Shown: piece by piece, positions 34,062-44,164 of the stretch
How the letters are laid out: each line of letters opens with the position of its first letter
Position numbering within the stretch: the stretch's first letter is position 1
Assembly (NCBI RefSeq): GCF_000452705.1
Contig: NZ_CP007014.1
Location: 1,798,001 to 1,862,000, forward strand
Reading direction: 5' to 3'
Length of the DNA: 64,000 bases
DNA from: Pseudomonas syringae CC1557
GTDB lineage: Bacteria; Pseudomonadota; Gammaproteobacteria; Pseudomonadales; Pseudomonadaceae
The notes under the pieces: generated by a model
Databases searched by the model: none
Told to the model about the DNA's origin: nothing
Seen by the model: only the letters and a program-made list of their open reading frames with translations
Position numbers and translations under genes: made by a program

Positions 34062-34811
34062 TCAGGCGCTGAAGCCGCCGTCGATGGTCAGGCTGGCGCC
34101 GGTGATGTAGCCCGCTTCCGGGCCTGCGAGGTAGGCGACGAAACTGGCGATTTCCTCGCTTTTGCCGTAGCGGGGGATGGCCATCAGCGCCTTCAGGCTT
34201 TCGGCGAATTCGCCTTGCGCCGGGTTCATGTCAGTATCGACCGGTCCGGGCTGGACGTTGTTGACAGTGATGCCTTGCGGGCCGAGGTCGCGGGCCATGC
34301 CTTTGGTGAGGCCGATCAGTGCCGATTTGCTCATGGCGTAAACCGCGCCACCCGCGAACGGCATGCGGTCGGCGTTGGTGCTGCCGATGTTGATGATGCG
34401 CCCGCCTTCTTCCATATGGCGGGCGGCTTCCTGGCTGGCGATAAACACGCTGCGCACGTTGATGGCCAAGGTTTTGTCGAAGTCCTGCATGCTGAATTCG
34501 TTGAGCGGAGCGATGGCCAGCACGCCTGCGTTGTTGACCAGAATGTCGAGTCTGCCGAGGGTTTCAGCGGTGGTCTGCACGGCCTGGCGAATGGCTTTTT
34601 CATCGGCGCTGTCTGCATGGATGGCCAACGCACGTCCGCCGTTGGCATTGATGCTGTCCTGAATCTCCAGTGCGCTGACTTCGGAGTTGACATAGGTAAA
34701 TGCTACCGCCGCGCCTTCTTTGGCCAGGCGGTTGACGATGGCAGCACCAATGCCGCGTGAGCCGCCTTGCACCAGAGCCACTTTGCCAGCGAGTTTAAGG
34801 TGTTCGATCAT
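34062..34811 (-). CDS. Short-chain dehydrogenase/reductase (FabG-like)
   Basis: A 249-residue classic SDR oxidoreductase. The cofactor motif ALVQGGSRGIGAAIV is near residue 15, the NNAGVLA block near 90, catalytic Ser in INIGSTNADR (near 140) and the YAMSK active site near 157. It reduces or oxidises a carbonyl/alcohol using NAD(P)H; the substrate is not readable. AGGAGAACATC precedes the ATG at 34811; an upstream in-frame reading to 34904 is unlikely. It diverges from an isochorismatase-fold gene. Confidence 0.92.
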   Translation of the reverse strand: MIEHLKLAGKVALVQGGSRGIGAAIVNRLAKEGAAVAFTYVNSEVSALEIQDSINANGGRALAIHADSADEKAIRQAVQTTAETLGRLDILVNNAGVLAIAPLNEFSMQDFDKTLAINVRSVFIASQEAARHMEEGGRIINIGSTNADRMPFAGGAVYAMSKSALIGLTKGMARDLGPQGITVNNVQPGPVDTDMNPAQGEFAESLKALMAIPRYGKSEEIASFVAYLAGPEAGYITGASLTIDGGFSA

Positions 34812-34923
34812 GATGTTCTCCTTTGCGCAGGTTTCGTACAGGCCGAAACGTATCGACGATTGCGACCAGAATAGACCCTGATTGCGATAGTCTTCCTGAA
34901 CCAAAAGTTCGGACGGGTTTGTT

Positions 34924-35490
34924 ATGGATATTCAGGACAACAGCGCGTTGATCCTCATCGACCTGCAACAGGGCATCAATCATCCAAAGCTTGGGCGACG
35001 TAACAATCCACAGGCTGAGACGAATGTGGTCGCACTGTTGGACGCATGGCGGCGCTCGGGGCGCCCGGTGATCCACGTCCGGCATTTTTCCACGTCACCT
35101 GAATCGGTGTTCTGGCCCGAGCAGTCAGGTGTCGAGTATCAACCGGCGTTCATGCCGCAGGCCGATGAGCGGGAGCTGAGCAAGCAGGTGCCTGACGCCT
35201 TTTGCGGGTCGTTTCTGGAAATGTGGCTAAGGTCCGACGGGATCAGGCAGGTAGTGATTGTCGGCGTCATTACCAATAACTCAATCGAATCCACCGCGCG
35301 CAGCGGTGGCAATCTGGGGTTTGAGGTCGTGGTCGCACATGACGCCTGCTTCACCTTCGATCAGCAGGATTTCTTCGGCACGCCGCGCAGTGCCGAGGAG
35401 GTGCATGCCATGTCGCTGGCCAATCTGCACGGCGAATACGCCACGGTCCTGTCCACGGCGCAAATCCTCCAGCGGGCGGCTGGCGAATAA
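34924..35490 (+). CDS. Isochorismatase-fold protein, Ser at the nucleophile position
   Basis: A 188-residue cytosolic hydrolase-fold protein: Asp in ILIDLQQGIN (residue 13), Lys in LSKQVPDAFC (residue 87) and GVITNNSIESTARSGGNLGF with Ser120 where most members have Cys. Many relatives share this TNNS-type block, so it may be a genuine subfamily. Function is unknown. The SDR gene diverges from it across 112 bp, and the two may be regulated together. Confidence 0.85.
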   Translation: MDIQDNSALILIDLQQGINHPKLGRRNNPQAETNVVALLDAWRRSGRPVIHVRHFSTSPESVFWPEQSGVEYQPAFMPQADERELSKQVPDAFCGSFLEMWLRSDGIRQVVIVGVITNNSIESTARSGGNLGFEVVVAHDACFTFDQQDFFGTPRSAEEVHAMSLANLHGEYATVLSTAQILQRAAGE

Positions 35491-35505
35491 GCGCCTGGTA
35501 GCAGG

Positions 35506-38262
35506 TTACTTGCGGGTCTTTTTCGGCGCAGCAGGCAGCGGCGCGAAAAGGGCCTGCAGGTCTTCGTCACGAAGCCGCCAGTCACCCGCGGTACGGCCGT
35601 CGAGCACGCCTGCGGCCAGCGCTGACTTTTCCCGTTGCAGGCGCTGGATCTTCTCTTCAACGGTGCCGCGCGCGATCATCTTGTAGACGAACACCGGCTT
35701 GTCCTGGCCGATGCGATAAGCGCGGTCGGTGGCTTGATTTTCCGCTGCCGGGTTCCACCACGGATCGTAGTGAATCACCGTATCGGCAGCGGTCAGGTTG
35801 AGGCCCGTGCCGCCAGCTTTCAGGCTGATCAGGAAGATCGGCAGTTTGCCGCTCTGGAAGTCGTGAATGGGCGTGCGCCGGTCGCGGGTCGAGCCGGTCA
35901 GCAGGGCGTAGGCGATACCGCGCTGCTTCAATTCTTCTTCGATCAGGCTGAGCATCGAGGTGAACTGCGAGAACAGCAGGATCTTGCGACCTTCGGCCAG
36001 CAGTTCTTCGAACATTTCCATCAGGCTGTTGAGCTTGCCGGAGGTGCCTTGCTTGCTGTTGACCGGCATGTCGTGATTGACCAGCCGCAGGTCGCAGCAC
36101 ACCTGACGCAGCTTGAGCAGTGCTTCAAGAATGATGATCTGACTGCGCGCTACGCCTTTGCGGGTAATTTCGTCCCTGACCTTCTTATCCATGGCGAGGC
36201 GCACGGTTTCGTAAACATCACGCTGCGCGTCGTTGAGGTCGACCCAATGGATGATTTCGGTCTTCGGCGGCAGTTCGGTCGCGACCTGTTCCTTGGTGCG
36301 GCGCAACAGGAATGGCTTGATGCGCGCATTGAGGTGGTGCAGACGATCCTGGTTGCCGTGCTTTTCGATGGCCGTGCGGTAATTGCTGTTGAATTCCTTG
36401 CTGTTGCCCAGCCAGCCGGGCATCAGGAAGTGGAACAGCGACCACAGCTCGCCCAGGTGGTTTTCCAGCGGCGTGCCGCTCAGGCACAGACGCTGACGGG
36501 CGTTGAGGTTGCGCGCAGCCTGCGCTGCCTTGCTGTTGGGGTTCTTGATGTACTGCGCTTCATCAAGAATCAGCACGTGGAAGGGCTGTTTTTCGAGCAG
36601 TTCCAGGTCTCTGGGCAACAGCGCATAGGTGGTCAGGATCAAGTCGTAATCCTGAAGATTGCCTGCGTCCTGATGGCGATTGGCACCATACAGCGCCAGC
36701 ACCTTGAGGTCCGGGGTGAAATGCTCGGCTTCGTCCAGCCAGTTGGGGATCAGGCTGGTCGGCATGACCGCCAGCGCAGGGCGGTCGAGGCGTCCGGCCT
36801 GCTTCTCCATCAACAGATGCGCCAGGGTCTGTAGCGTCTTGCCCAGGCCCATGTCGTCGGCCAGCACGCCGCCGACTTCCAGCTCGCGCAATGACTGCAT
36901 CCAGCTCAGGCCTTCAAGCTGGTAAGGGCGCAGTGTGGCGTTCAGGCCATCAGGCAGGCTGACCGGTGCGTCCTTGATGTTGATCAGCCGCTCGGCGAAA
37001 TGGCGCAGACGGTCGCCGCCCTGCCAGGTCAGCGGCAGGTCTTCGAGCTGGGTCAGGCGCGCAGCATCGGCCTTGCTCATGCGCAGCGCGTTGTTGCCAT
37101 CCTGGCGCCAGTAGAAATCACCCAGCGTTGCCAGTACCGGCTTGAGCCGGCCGTAGGGGAGGGCAATCTGCACCGGGCTGCCGCCGCTCTGGGTAAAGTG
37201 GTTGAGCTGCACCAGCAATTGTTCTTCATCGCCGCGCTTGGCTACGGCGGTAGGGCTCATCAGTTCGGGATGGCTGCGGATCAGGTTGATCAGGATCGGC
37301 AGCAGGCTCAGGCGTTCGCCGTTGACGATGATGCCCAGTTCCAGGTCGAACCAGTCGCGCTCGGTCTCTTCTTCGATAACCGCGTACCAGTCTTCCACCG
37401 GCGTGACATCGAAGCCGAACTCTTCCTGAATGTCGATTTCCCAGCCTTGTTCGCGCAGGCGCGGCAGGTCATCCAGCACGAAATGCAGCCAGGCCTTGTC
37501 GTTGGGCAGTTCGTACATATCACCAGCGCTGTCAGGCAAGGCCTTGCTCTGCCGGGTGGCGACCTTGAAGCCCAGATCGGCCAGCTCCTGGCGCAGCTGC
37601 CGCTCTTTCTCGCCCTGGCGGCGTATGCGCAGGGTTTCGGTTTCGGTGTGTTCGATGATGTCGCTTTTCTGGTTCACCAGGTCGCTGCCCAGCGAACTGA
37701 CCAGAATGCTCACGTTGGTGGTGCCGACTGCGTAATGCTTGCCGTAGGCGAAGGCCAGGGCAGCGCGATGCTGCACATGGCGCTGCATGCGACCGTTACG
37801 CGGCTCGTAGGCGCTGAACTCGACGCTGGCCAGAATCAGCCTGGGCCGCGGTTGCAGGTCATCGATCAGGCGTTCCGGAAGCCTTGGCTTTTGCGCGATC
37901 TGCCGTTCGACGTGCTGCTCGATTTCTTTCTGGTGCGAACTCAGGGCCGCTTGCAACAACGGCCGGTTTTGCGGGTCCTGCAAAAACAGCAGCGCAGCGA
38001 CACAGTGTTTGCAATCGTTGCGGACCGGGCAGGTGCATTTGCAGGTCAGGTAATTTTTGTAGCGATCCGGGTCCTTGAACAGCAGGGTCTGGGTATAGAT
38101 TTCCAGGCCGGAGCCACGGCACGCGGTACGGATGATCTGCGGGCTGGAGTCTTCCAGCACGATGCGTTTTTGCCGGGCATAGTCGCGCCCTCGCTCAAGC
38201 GTTCGATCATGGAATAAGTCTGTCCAGGCCGAGGCCAGGACTTTTTCAAGAATGGACGACAA
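35506..38262 (-). CDS. SWIM-domain SNF2-family helicase
   Basis: A 918-residue cytosolic ATPase. An N-terminal SWIM zinc finger has CKCTCPVRNDCKHC (near 75); the middle region is a bacterial SNF2-associated domain; the SNF2 ATPase core begins near 450 with Walker A DDMGLGKTLQTLAHL and the DEAQ box VLILDEAQYIKNP, then SGTPLENHLGELW. The helicase C-terminal half includes FLISLKAGGTGLNLTAAD and DRAYRIGQ. Such proteins translocate on double-stranded DNA. Its targets are unknown. The next gene begins 75 bp away on the same strand. Confidence 0.92.
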   Translation of the reverse strand: MSSILEKVLASAWTDLFHDRTLERGRDYARQKRIVLEDSSPQIIRTACRGSGLEIYTQTLLFKDPDRYKNYLTCKCTCPVRNDCKHCVAALLFLQDPQNRPLLQAALSSHQKEIEQHVERQIAQKPRLPERLIDDLQPRPRLILASVEFSAYEPRNGRMQRHVQHRAALAFAYGKHYAVGTTNVSILVSSLGSDLVNQKSDIIEHTETETLRIRRQGEKERQLRQELADLGFKVATRQSKALPDSAGDMYELPNDKAWLHFVLDDLPRLREQGWEIDIQEEFGFDVTPVEDWYAVIEEETERDWFDLELGIIVNGERLSLLPILINLIRSHPELMSPTAVAKRGDEEQLLVQLNHFTQSGGSPVQIALPYGRLKPVLATLGDFYWRQDGNNALRMSKADAARLTQLEDLPLTWQGGDRLRHFAERLINIKDAPVSLPDGLNATLRPYQLEGLSWMQSLRELEVGGVLADDMGLGKTLQTLAHLLMEKQAGRLDRPALAVMPTSLIPNWLDEAEHFTPDLKVLALYGANRHQDAGNLQDYDLILTTYALLPRDLELLEKQPFHVLILDEAQYIKNPNSKAAQAARNLNARQRLCLSGTPLENHLGELWSLFHFLMPGWLGNSKEFNSNYRTAIEKHGNQDRLHHLNARIKPFLLRRTKEQVATELPPKTEIIHWVDLNDAQRDVYETVRLAMDKKVRDEITRKGVARSQIIILEALLKLRQVCCDLRLVNHDMPVNSKQGTSGKLNSLMEMFEELLAEGRKILLFSQFTSMLSLIEEELKQRGIAYALLTGSTRDRRTPIHDFQSGKLPIFLISLKAGGTGLNLTAADTVIHYDPWWNPAAENQATDRAYRIGQDKPVFVYKMIARGTVEEKIQRLQREKSALAAGVLDGRTAGDWRLRDEDLQALFAPLPAAPKKTRK

Positions 38263-38337
38263 GTTTTAAAAAGCCCTACGCCGCAGCGATACTCAAAAGA
38301 AAGGGAGCGCCGCAGCGCCCCTTGCGTACGTAAAAAA

Positions 38338-38862
38338 TCAAAGAGGAGAAACCTTGATCAGCAACGCCAGGCTGCCGTTGTCCAGATAGGTCAGCTCGCC
38401 ATTTTTCACCCTGGCGGTCTGTTTCAGTCGCTCACTGCTGATGACCACGCCGTGTGGGTCCAGCTGATTGACCCAGAATTGTGCATCAATATCGGTAAAG
38501 CGTGCCATCGCCAGACTGACGGTGCCCTCGATGGGGAAATGCCCGAGTTTCTCTTCGCCGCTGGTCACGGCCATTTTCCCCGGCTCGGTGCCGATGTTCT
38601 GCTGCCAGGCGCGCTGCATCAGCACCTGATAGTTGCCGCTGCCTTGCAGTTTACTGGCCAGATCATTGAGCGCAGGGCTTCGTTCGCTGCTTGAGTCGAT
38701 CTTCTGTGCGCCGTTGTCCCAGTTTTCCGGTACGCGTTGGCGTGTCGAGGCGGGCTCGCCGTTCTGGCGAAACAGCACTATCTCGACCTGATACAAACCC
38801 TCTGCGAACGCGGTCGGAGCGACCAGCGTCAGCAGCAGGAGCAATGAGCGAAACAGAAGCAT
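38338..38862 (-). CDS. csiV: CsiV-family protein
   Basis: A 174-residue exported protein with a signal peptide (LLLLLTLVAPTAFA) and a peptidoglycan-associated-type domain containing YQVEIVLFRQNG and SLAMARFTDIDAQFWVNQ. CsiV proteins are found next to mfd in gammaproteobacteria, as here (11 bp apart, same strand). In Vibrio cholerae the named member blocks toxin from a D-amino-acid-linked pathway, but the Pseudomonas role is untested. Co-transcription with mfd is likely. Confidence 0.82.
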   Translation of the reverse strand: MLLFRSLLLLLTLVAPTAFAEGLYQVEIVLFRQNGEPASTRQRVPENWDNGAQKIDSSSERSPALNDLASKLQGSGNYQVLMQRAWQQNIGTEPGKMAVTSGEEKLGHFPIEGTVSLAMARFTDIDAQFWVNQLDPHGVVISSERLKQTARVKNGELTYLDNGSLALLIKVSPL

Positions 38863-38873
38863 GCGTGAATCCT

Positions 38874-41800
38874 TCAGGCAGTTTTCGGGGTCAGGCGCTC
38901 AAACAGCGCTTCGATGGTGTTGAAACGCTCTTCCGGGCGTTCCATGGGCACCATGAATTTGAACAGCGTGGCACCTTCGAATTTGTAGCGGTTGGGCTGG
39001 CTCTGGATCAGTTTGATCAGGGTCAACGGATCAACCGGGGTCTCCGTGGCAAACTCGATGCGTCCACCTTGCGGCCCGCCGTCGACTTTCTTGATGCCCA
39101 GTTGTTCTGCTTGCAGCTTGAGCAAGGTGATTCGCACCAGGTTCTTGGTCGGCTCCGGCAGCAGACCGAAACGGTCGATCATTTCGACTTGAAGGTCCTT
39201 CAGTGCATCTTCATCCGCCGCATTGGCAATGCGCTTGTAGAGAATCAGGCGGGTGTGTACGTCCGGCAGGTAGGCTTCCGGAATCAGCGCTGGCACGCGC
39301 AGGTTGATTTCAGGCCCGCCACCCAGTGGCTGATCAAGGTTGGGCTGTTCTCCCTTGCGGATCGCCTTGACCGCGCGTTCGAGCATTTCCATGTACAGCG
39401 TGAAACCCACGGCCTGGATCTGGCCGCTCTGGCCATCGCCGAGCAGTTCACCTGCGCCACGGATTTCCAGGTCGTTGGTCGCAAGCACGAAGCCCGCGCC
39501 GAGGTCCTGGGTGTTGGCAATTGCTTCCAGACGCTTTTCGGCGTCCGGGGTGATCTGTTTGCGGGGCGGCGTCAGCAGGTAGGCATAGGCCTGGTGGTGA
39601 CTGCGCCCGACTCGACCGCGCAACTGGTGCAATTGCGCCAGACCGAACTTGTCGGCGCGCTCGATGATGATGGTGTTGGCGCTCGGCACGTCGATGCCGG
39701 TCTCGATGATGGTCGAGGCGATCAGCACGTTGAAACGCTTGTGATAGAAGTCGCTCATCACCTGTTCGAGATCGCGCTCGCGCATCTGGCCGTGGCCGAT
39801 GCCGATACGCGCTTCCGGCACCAGTTCTGCCAGTTCCGACGCGCATTTTTCGATGGTCTTGACGTCGTTGTGCAGGTAATAGACCTGTCCGCCGCGCAAC
39901 AGCTCGCGCAGCAGGGCTTCCTTGATCGTCGGCTTGTTCTGCTCCATGACGAACGTGCGCACCGACAGCCTGCGCGCCGGCGGTGTGGCGATGATCGACA
40001 GATCACGCATGCCCGACACGGCCATGTTCAGGGTGCGCGGAATCGGCGTGGCGGTCAGGGTCAGAATATCGACTTCGCTGCGCAGCGCCTTGAGCTGTTC
40101 TTTCTGGCGTACGCCGAAACGGTGTTCTTCGTCGATGATCACCAGACCGAGGTTCTTGATCTTCACGTCATCCTGCAACAGCTTGTGCGTGCCGATGACG
40201 ATGTCGATCTTGCCCTCGGCCAGATTGGCGACGGCGGCGCTGACTTCCTTGGCTGATTTGAAGCGACTCATCACTTCCACGGTCACCGGCCAGTCGGCAA
40301 AGCGGTCGCGGAAGCTGTTGTAATGCTGCTGGGCGAGCAGGGTGGTCGGCACCAGAATCGCTACCTGCCGCCCGCCATGCACGGCAATGAATGCCGCGCG
40401 CATGGCCACTTCGGTCTTGCCGAAGCCCACGTCGCCGCAGACCAGCCTGTCCATTGGCTTGGGCGCCAGCATGTCGGCGCGCACGGCGTCGATGGTGGTC
40501 TGCTGATCCGGGGTTTCTTCGAACGGGAAGCCGGCGCTGAAGGTCGCGTAATCGGCTTTCGGGTCGGCAAACGCATAGCCTTCGCGGGCTGCCCGACGTG
40601 CATAGATGTCGAGCAATTCTGCAGCCACATCGCGGACCTGCTCGGCGGCCTTGCGTTTGGCCTTCTGCCAGGTTTCCGAACCCAGGCGGTGCAGCGGCGC
40701 CATTTCATCGTCGCTGCCGGTGTAGCGGGCAATCAGGTGCAGGTTGGCGACCGGGACGTACAGCTTGGCGTCCTCGGCGTAGGCCAGCATCAGAAATTCG
40801 GCGACCTGATTTTCGACTTCCAGCGTCGCCAGCCCCAGGTAGCGTCCGACGCCGTGGTCGATATGCACCACTGGCGCGCCTTCGCGCAACTCGGTCAGGT
40901 TCTTGATGACCGCGTCGTTGTTGCCACCGTCTGTGCGTTTCTCGCGGCGACGGCGCTGCATGACGCGCTGACCGAACAGCGGGCTTTCCGCGACCAGCGC
41001 CAGGGCCGGTTGCTCAAGCAGCAGGCCTTCGTCCAGCGGTGCGATGGTGATTGCCAGGCGATCTTTGCCGTCGACGAAGTCCAGCCAGCCGTCGACTGTC
41101 TTCGGGCGCAACTTCAGGCGTTCAAGCAGTTCCAGCAACACTTCCCGGCGTCCGGCGGATTCGGCGGTGAACAGCACGCGGCCGGGGAAGTCGTCGAGAA
41201 ATTTTGCCAAGGCCGCCAATGGCTGGCTGGCCTTGGCTTCGATGGACAGGTCCGGGAGAGTCTGCGCCGGAAAACGCTCGCGTCCGGCGCCTGCGTCGAC
41301 GTCCTGCTGGCTGGTAACCACACGGGGCCAGTTTTTCAGGCGCGCGAAGCAGTCTTCTACCGGCAGGAACAATTCGGCTGGCGGCAGCAATGGCCGGGCC
41401 GGGTCAACGCGACGCTCTTCGTAACGATTGCGCACGTCGTTCCAGAAGTTCTCTGCCGCTTGCTCGATACCGGGCAGCGAGAACACCTGAGTGTCCTGTG
41501 GCAGGTAATCGAACAGGGTCGAGGTTTCTTCGAAGAACAGCGGAATGTAGTACTCGATACCGGCAGGCGTAATGCCGCTGCTCAAGTCCTGAAAGATCGG
41601 GCTGCGGCGGAAGTCCACGTCGAAGCGTTCGCGGAAGCGGGCCTTGAAGCGCGTGACTTCTTCTTTCTGTAGTGGGAATTCACGGGCTGGCAGCAGTCGC
41701 ACCGATTCGACCTTGTCGATGGAACGCTGGGTGTCCGGATCGAAGGTACGCAGGGTTTCGATTTCGTCATCAAACAGATCAATACGGAACGGCAGCTTGC

Positions 41801-42326
41801 TGCCCATCGGAAACAGATCGATCAGCGCACCGCGCACCGTGAACTCGCCGTGCTCATAAACCGTGTCGACATAGCGATAGCCGCTGGCTTCCAGGCGTGT
41901 GCGCATGGCCTCCACGTCGAGCTTCTGGCCGACATCCAGCACCAGGCTGCTGCCGAGCAGAAATTTGGTCGGCGCGAGTCTGTGTAGGGCAGTAGTGATT
42001 GGTACTACCAAAACGCCATGCACCAGTTCCGGCAAGCGATAAAGGCTGGCGATGCGCTGGGAAATGATGTCCTGATGCGGCGAAAACAGATCGTAGGGCA
42101 GGGTTTCCCAGTCCGGGAAGTGCAGAACCGGCAGCGTGGGTGCAAAAAACTTCAGCTCTTGCTCAAGCCGCTCGGCGCTCTGGCTGTCGGCGGTCAAAAG
42201 CAGGGTGAAGCGTTTGGCTGCGCTGGCGGCCTCGGCAATTGCCAGGCTCAGTGCAGCACCGGGCAGATTGCCCCAGTGTTGTTTGCCAGCAGCGGCAGAA
42301 AGATGCGGTAGACGCAGAACTGGCAC
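38874..42326 (-). CDS. mfd: Transcription-repair coupling factor
   Basis: A 1150-residue translocase that removes stalled RNA polymerase and recruits UvrA. Domains in order: UvrB-like region (residues 1-350), RNAP-interacting CarD-like domain (about 480-560, RRREKRTDGG ... VHIDHGVGRYLGL), RecG-like helicase core with Walker A CGDVGFGKTEVAM (near 640) and DEEH box IIDEEHRFGVRQ, TRG motif and C-terminal TRCF domain. Length is normal. csiV follows closely on the same strand. Confidence 0.97.
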   Translation of the reverse strand: MPVLRLPHLSAAAGKQHWGNLPGAALSLAIAEAASAAKRFTLLLTADSQSAERLEQELKFFAPTLPVLHFPDWETLPYDLFSPHQDIISQRIASLYRLPELVHGVLVVPITTALHRLAPTKFLLGSSLVLDVGQKLDVEAMRTRLEASGYRYVDTVYEHGEFTVRGALIDLFPMGSKLPFRIDLFDDEIETLRTFDPDTQRSIDKVESVRLLPAREFPLQKEEVTRFKARFRERFDVDFRRSPIFQDLSSGITPAGIEYYIPLFFEETSTLFDYLPQDTQVFSLPGIEQAAENFWNDVRNRYEERRVDPARPLLPPAELFLPVEDCFARLKNWPRVVTSQQDVDAGAGRERFPAQTLPDLSIEAKASQPLAALAKFLDDFPGRVLFTAESAGRREVLLELLERLKLRPKTVDGWLDFVDGKDRLAITIAPLDEGLLLEQPALALVAESPLFGQRVMQRRRREKRTDGGNNDAVIKNLTELREGAPVVHIDHGVGRYLGLATLEVENQVAEFLMLAYAEDAKLYVPVANLHLIARYTGSDDEMAPLHRLGSETWQKAKRKAAEQVRDVAAELLDIYARRAAREGYAFADPKADYATFSAGFPFEETPDQQTTIDAVRADMLAPKPMDRLVCGDVGFGKTEVAMRAAFIAVHGGRQVAILVPTTLLAQQHYNSFRDRFADWPVTVEVMSRFKSAKEVSAAVANLAEGKIDIVIGTHKLLQDDVKIKNLGLVIIDEEHRFGVRQKEQLKALRSEVDILTLTATPIPRTLNMAVSGMRDLSIIATPPARRLSVRTFVMEQNKPTIKEALLRELLRGGQVYYLHNDVKTIEKCASELAELVPEARIGIGHGQMRERDLEQVMSDFYHKRFNVLIASTIIETGIDVPSANTIIIERADKFGLAQLHQLRGRVGRSHHQAYAYLLTPPRKQITPDAEKRLEAIANTQDLGAGFVLATNDLEIRGAGELLGDGQSGQIQAVGFTLYMEMLERAVKAIRKGEQPNLDQPLGGGPEINLRVPALIPEAYLPDVHTRLILYKRIANAADEDALKDLQVEMIDRFGLLPEPTKNLVRITLLKLQAEQLGIKKVDGGPQGGRIEFATETPVDPLTLIKLIQSQPNRYKFEGATLFKFMVPMERPEERFNTIEALFERLTPKTA

Positions 42327-42530
42327 GGAAGGTCAGGCTCCAGGCGTTGCGACAGGGGCGGCGATTGTAACGGGGGAAGGTAGTGGCTGTCAGTTTTCCG
42401 GAGTGTTGCCGTGTATTTACGGGCAAAAATTATGTAGTGCCGGATGATCTGACAGCCGCGCATTGCTCATAAACACTGGCGCGGTCATAATGTAGCCCCT
42501 TTTTTCAGCCCCTACATGTGGAAGGTTCCC

Positions 42531-43979
42531 GTGACTCAGAAGCCCGACCAGTGTCTTGGTGAATGGATTGATCGTGAAGCCCTTGCCGAAGCGATGATCC
42601 CTCTCATCGGTCAGCTCTACCGCAATAATAATGTGGTGAGTTCGATCTATGGCCGTAGTCTGATCAACCGTTCAGTCATCGCGATTCTCAAGGCTCACCG
42701 CTTTGCGCGTCATCGTCAGTCCGATGCGGTTGAGTTGTCCGTACATGAGACGTTCCCGCTTATCAAGGCGATGAGCGAGCTCAAACTGGGTGCCGCTTCG
42801 GTGGACCTCGGCAAACTGGCCGTCAAGTTCAAGACTGAAGGCAATGGCCGCACGCCTGAGCAGTTCGTGCGTGAGGAACTGGCTGGTGTAGTGGGTCAGC
42901 AGGGCGCCAACCCGCGTAAAGGCACCGATGTCGTGCTGTACGGTTTCGGTCGTATCGGCCGTCTGCTGGCGCGCATCCTGATCGAAAAAACCGGTGGTGG
43001 CGACGGCCTGCGTCTGCGCGCCATCGTGGTCCGCAAGGGTGCGGAAAACGATCTGGTCAAGCGTGCCAGCCTGCTGCGTCGTGACTCGGTACATGGCCCG
43101 TTCGACGGCACCATTACCATCGATGAAGCGAACAGCACCATCACCGCCAACGGCAACCTGATTCAGGTGATCTACGCCAAGAACCCGACCGAGGTGGATT
43201 ACACCCAGTACGGCATCAAAGACGCACTGCTGGTGGACAACACCGGTGTATGGCGTGATGCCGAAGGTCTGGGTCAGCATCTGGCGTGCCCTGGCGTTGA
43301 CCGTGTTGTATTGACCGCGCCGGGCAAAGGCAAGCTGAAGAACATCGTGCACGGCATCAACCACGGCGAAATCACCGCTGACGACAGGATCGTCTCTGCG
43401 GCGTCCTGTACCACCAACGCCATCGTGCCGGTGCTCAAGGCGGTCAACGACAAGTTTGGCATCACCAACGGTCACGTTGAAACGGTTCACTCGTACACCA
43501 ACGACCAGAACCTGATCGACAACTTCCACAAGGGCGATCGCCGTGGCCGCAGCGCCGCGCTGAACATGGTGATCACCGAAACAGGTGCCGCCACTGCGGC
43601 CGCCAAGGCGCTGCCTGAACTGGCCGGCAAGCTGACCGGCAACGCGATCCGCGTTCCAACGCCGAACGTGTCGATGGCCATTCTCAACCTCAACCTTGAG
43701 AAGCCGACCACCCGCGAAGAAATGAACGAGTACCTGCGCTACATGGCGCTGCACTCGGACCTGCACAAGCAGATCGACTTCGTGAACTCGCAGGAAGTTG
43801 TTTCCACCGACTTCGTTGGCTCGCGCCACGCCGGTGTCGTGGATGCCGAAGCCACCATCGTCAACGATAACCGCGTTGTGCTGTACGTCTGGTACGACAA
43901 CGAATTCGGTTACAGCCACCAGGTGGTGCGCGTGATGGAAGACATGGCAGACGTCAATCCGCCAGCGTTTCCGCAGTAA
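42531..43979 (+). CDS. gap: Glyceraldehyde-3-phosphate dehydrogenase (long form)
   Basis: A 482-residue cytosolic GAPDH with an extra N-terminal domain of about 130 residues (TQKPDQCLGEWIDREALAEA ... ), followed by the NAD(P)-binding VVLYGFGRIGRLLARI and the catalytic ASCTTNAIVPVLKAV (Cys). The long form is common in Pseudomonas and may favour gluconeogenesis. GTG 42531 has GGAAGG upstream and the family start VTQKPDQC; ATG 42516 is also possible. It diverges from mfd. Confidence 0.94.
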   Translation: MTQKPDQCLGEWIDREALAEAMIPLIGQLYRNNNVVSSIYGRSLINRSVIAILKAHRFARHRQSDAVELSVHETFPLIKAMSELKLGAASVDLGKLAVKFKTEGNGRTPEQFVREELAGVVGQQGANPRKGTDVVLYGFGRIGRLLARILIEKTGGGDGLRLRAIVVRKGAENDLVKRASLLRRDSVHGPFDGTITIDEANSTITANGNLIQVIYAKNPTEVDYTQYGIKDALLVDNTGVWRDAEGLGQHLACPGVDRVVLTAPGKGKLKNIVHGINHGEITADDRIVSAASCTTNAIVPVLKAVNDKFGITNGHVETVHSYTNDQNLIDNFHKGDRRGRSAALNMVITETGAATAAAKALPELAGKLTGNAIRVPTPNVSMAILNLNLEKPTTREEMNEYLRYMALHSDLHKQIDFVNSQEVVSTDFVGSRHAGVVDAEATIVNDNRVVLYVWYDNEFGYSHQVVRVMEDMADVNPPAFPQ

Positions 43980-44024
43980 GCTTCAATTGCATGAGTTGTC
44001 CGGTCTGACCGGGCAGCGATAGAA

Positions 44025-44070
44025 ACGGGCCGAACCCTGTGTAAACAGGCTTCGGCCCGTTTTGTTTTTG
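44025..44070 (+). terminator. Terminator of gap
   Basis: ACGGGCCGAA and TTCGGCCCGT form a perfect 10-bp stem with a 16-base loop, followed by TTTGTTTTTG. It is 46 bases after the gap stop. Confidence 0.85.
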
Positions 44071-44164
44071 TAGCGTGTCATGAGAATCTGTCAGGCGATG
44101 TTTCTTGCGGCCAGGTCTGCGTCCTGGCATGTAAAGCCCTTATGGACAATGGGAGTGGTAAAGG

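Noticed and set aside
35635..36834. 399-codon plus-strand ORF opposite the SNF2 helicase gene
   Set aside because: Antisense to a gene with intact helicase motifs; no signatures of its own.
38691..40256. 521-codon plus-strand ORF opposite mfd
   Set aside because: Antisense to mfd, which is full length and has all helicase motifs.
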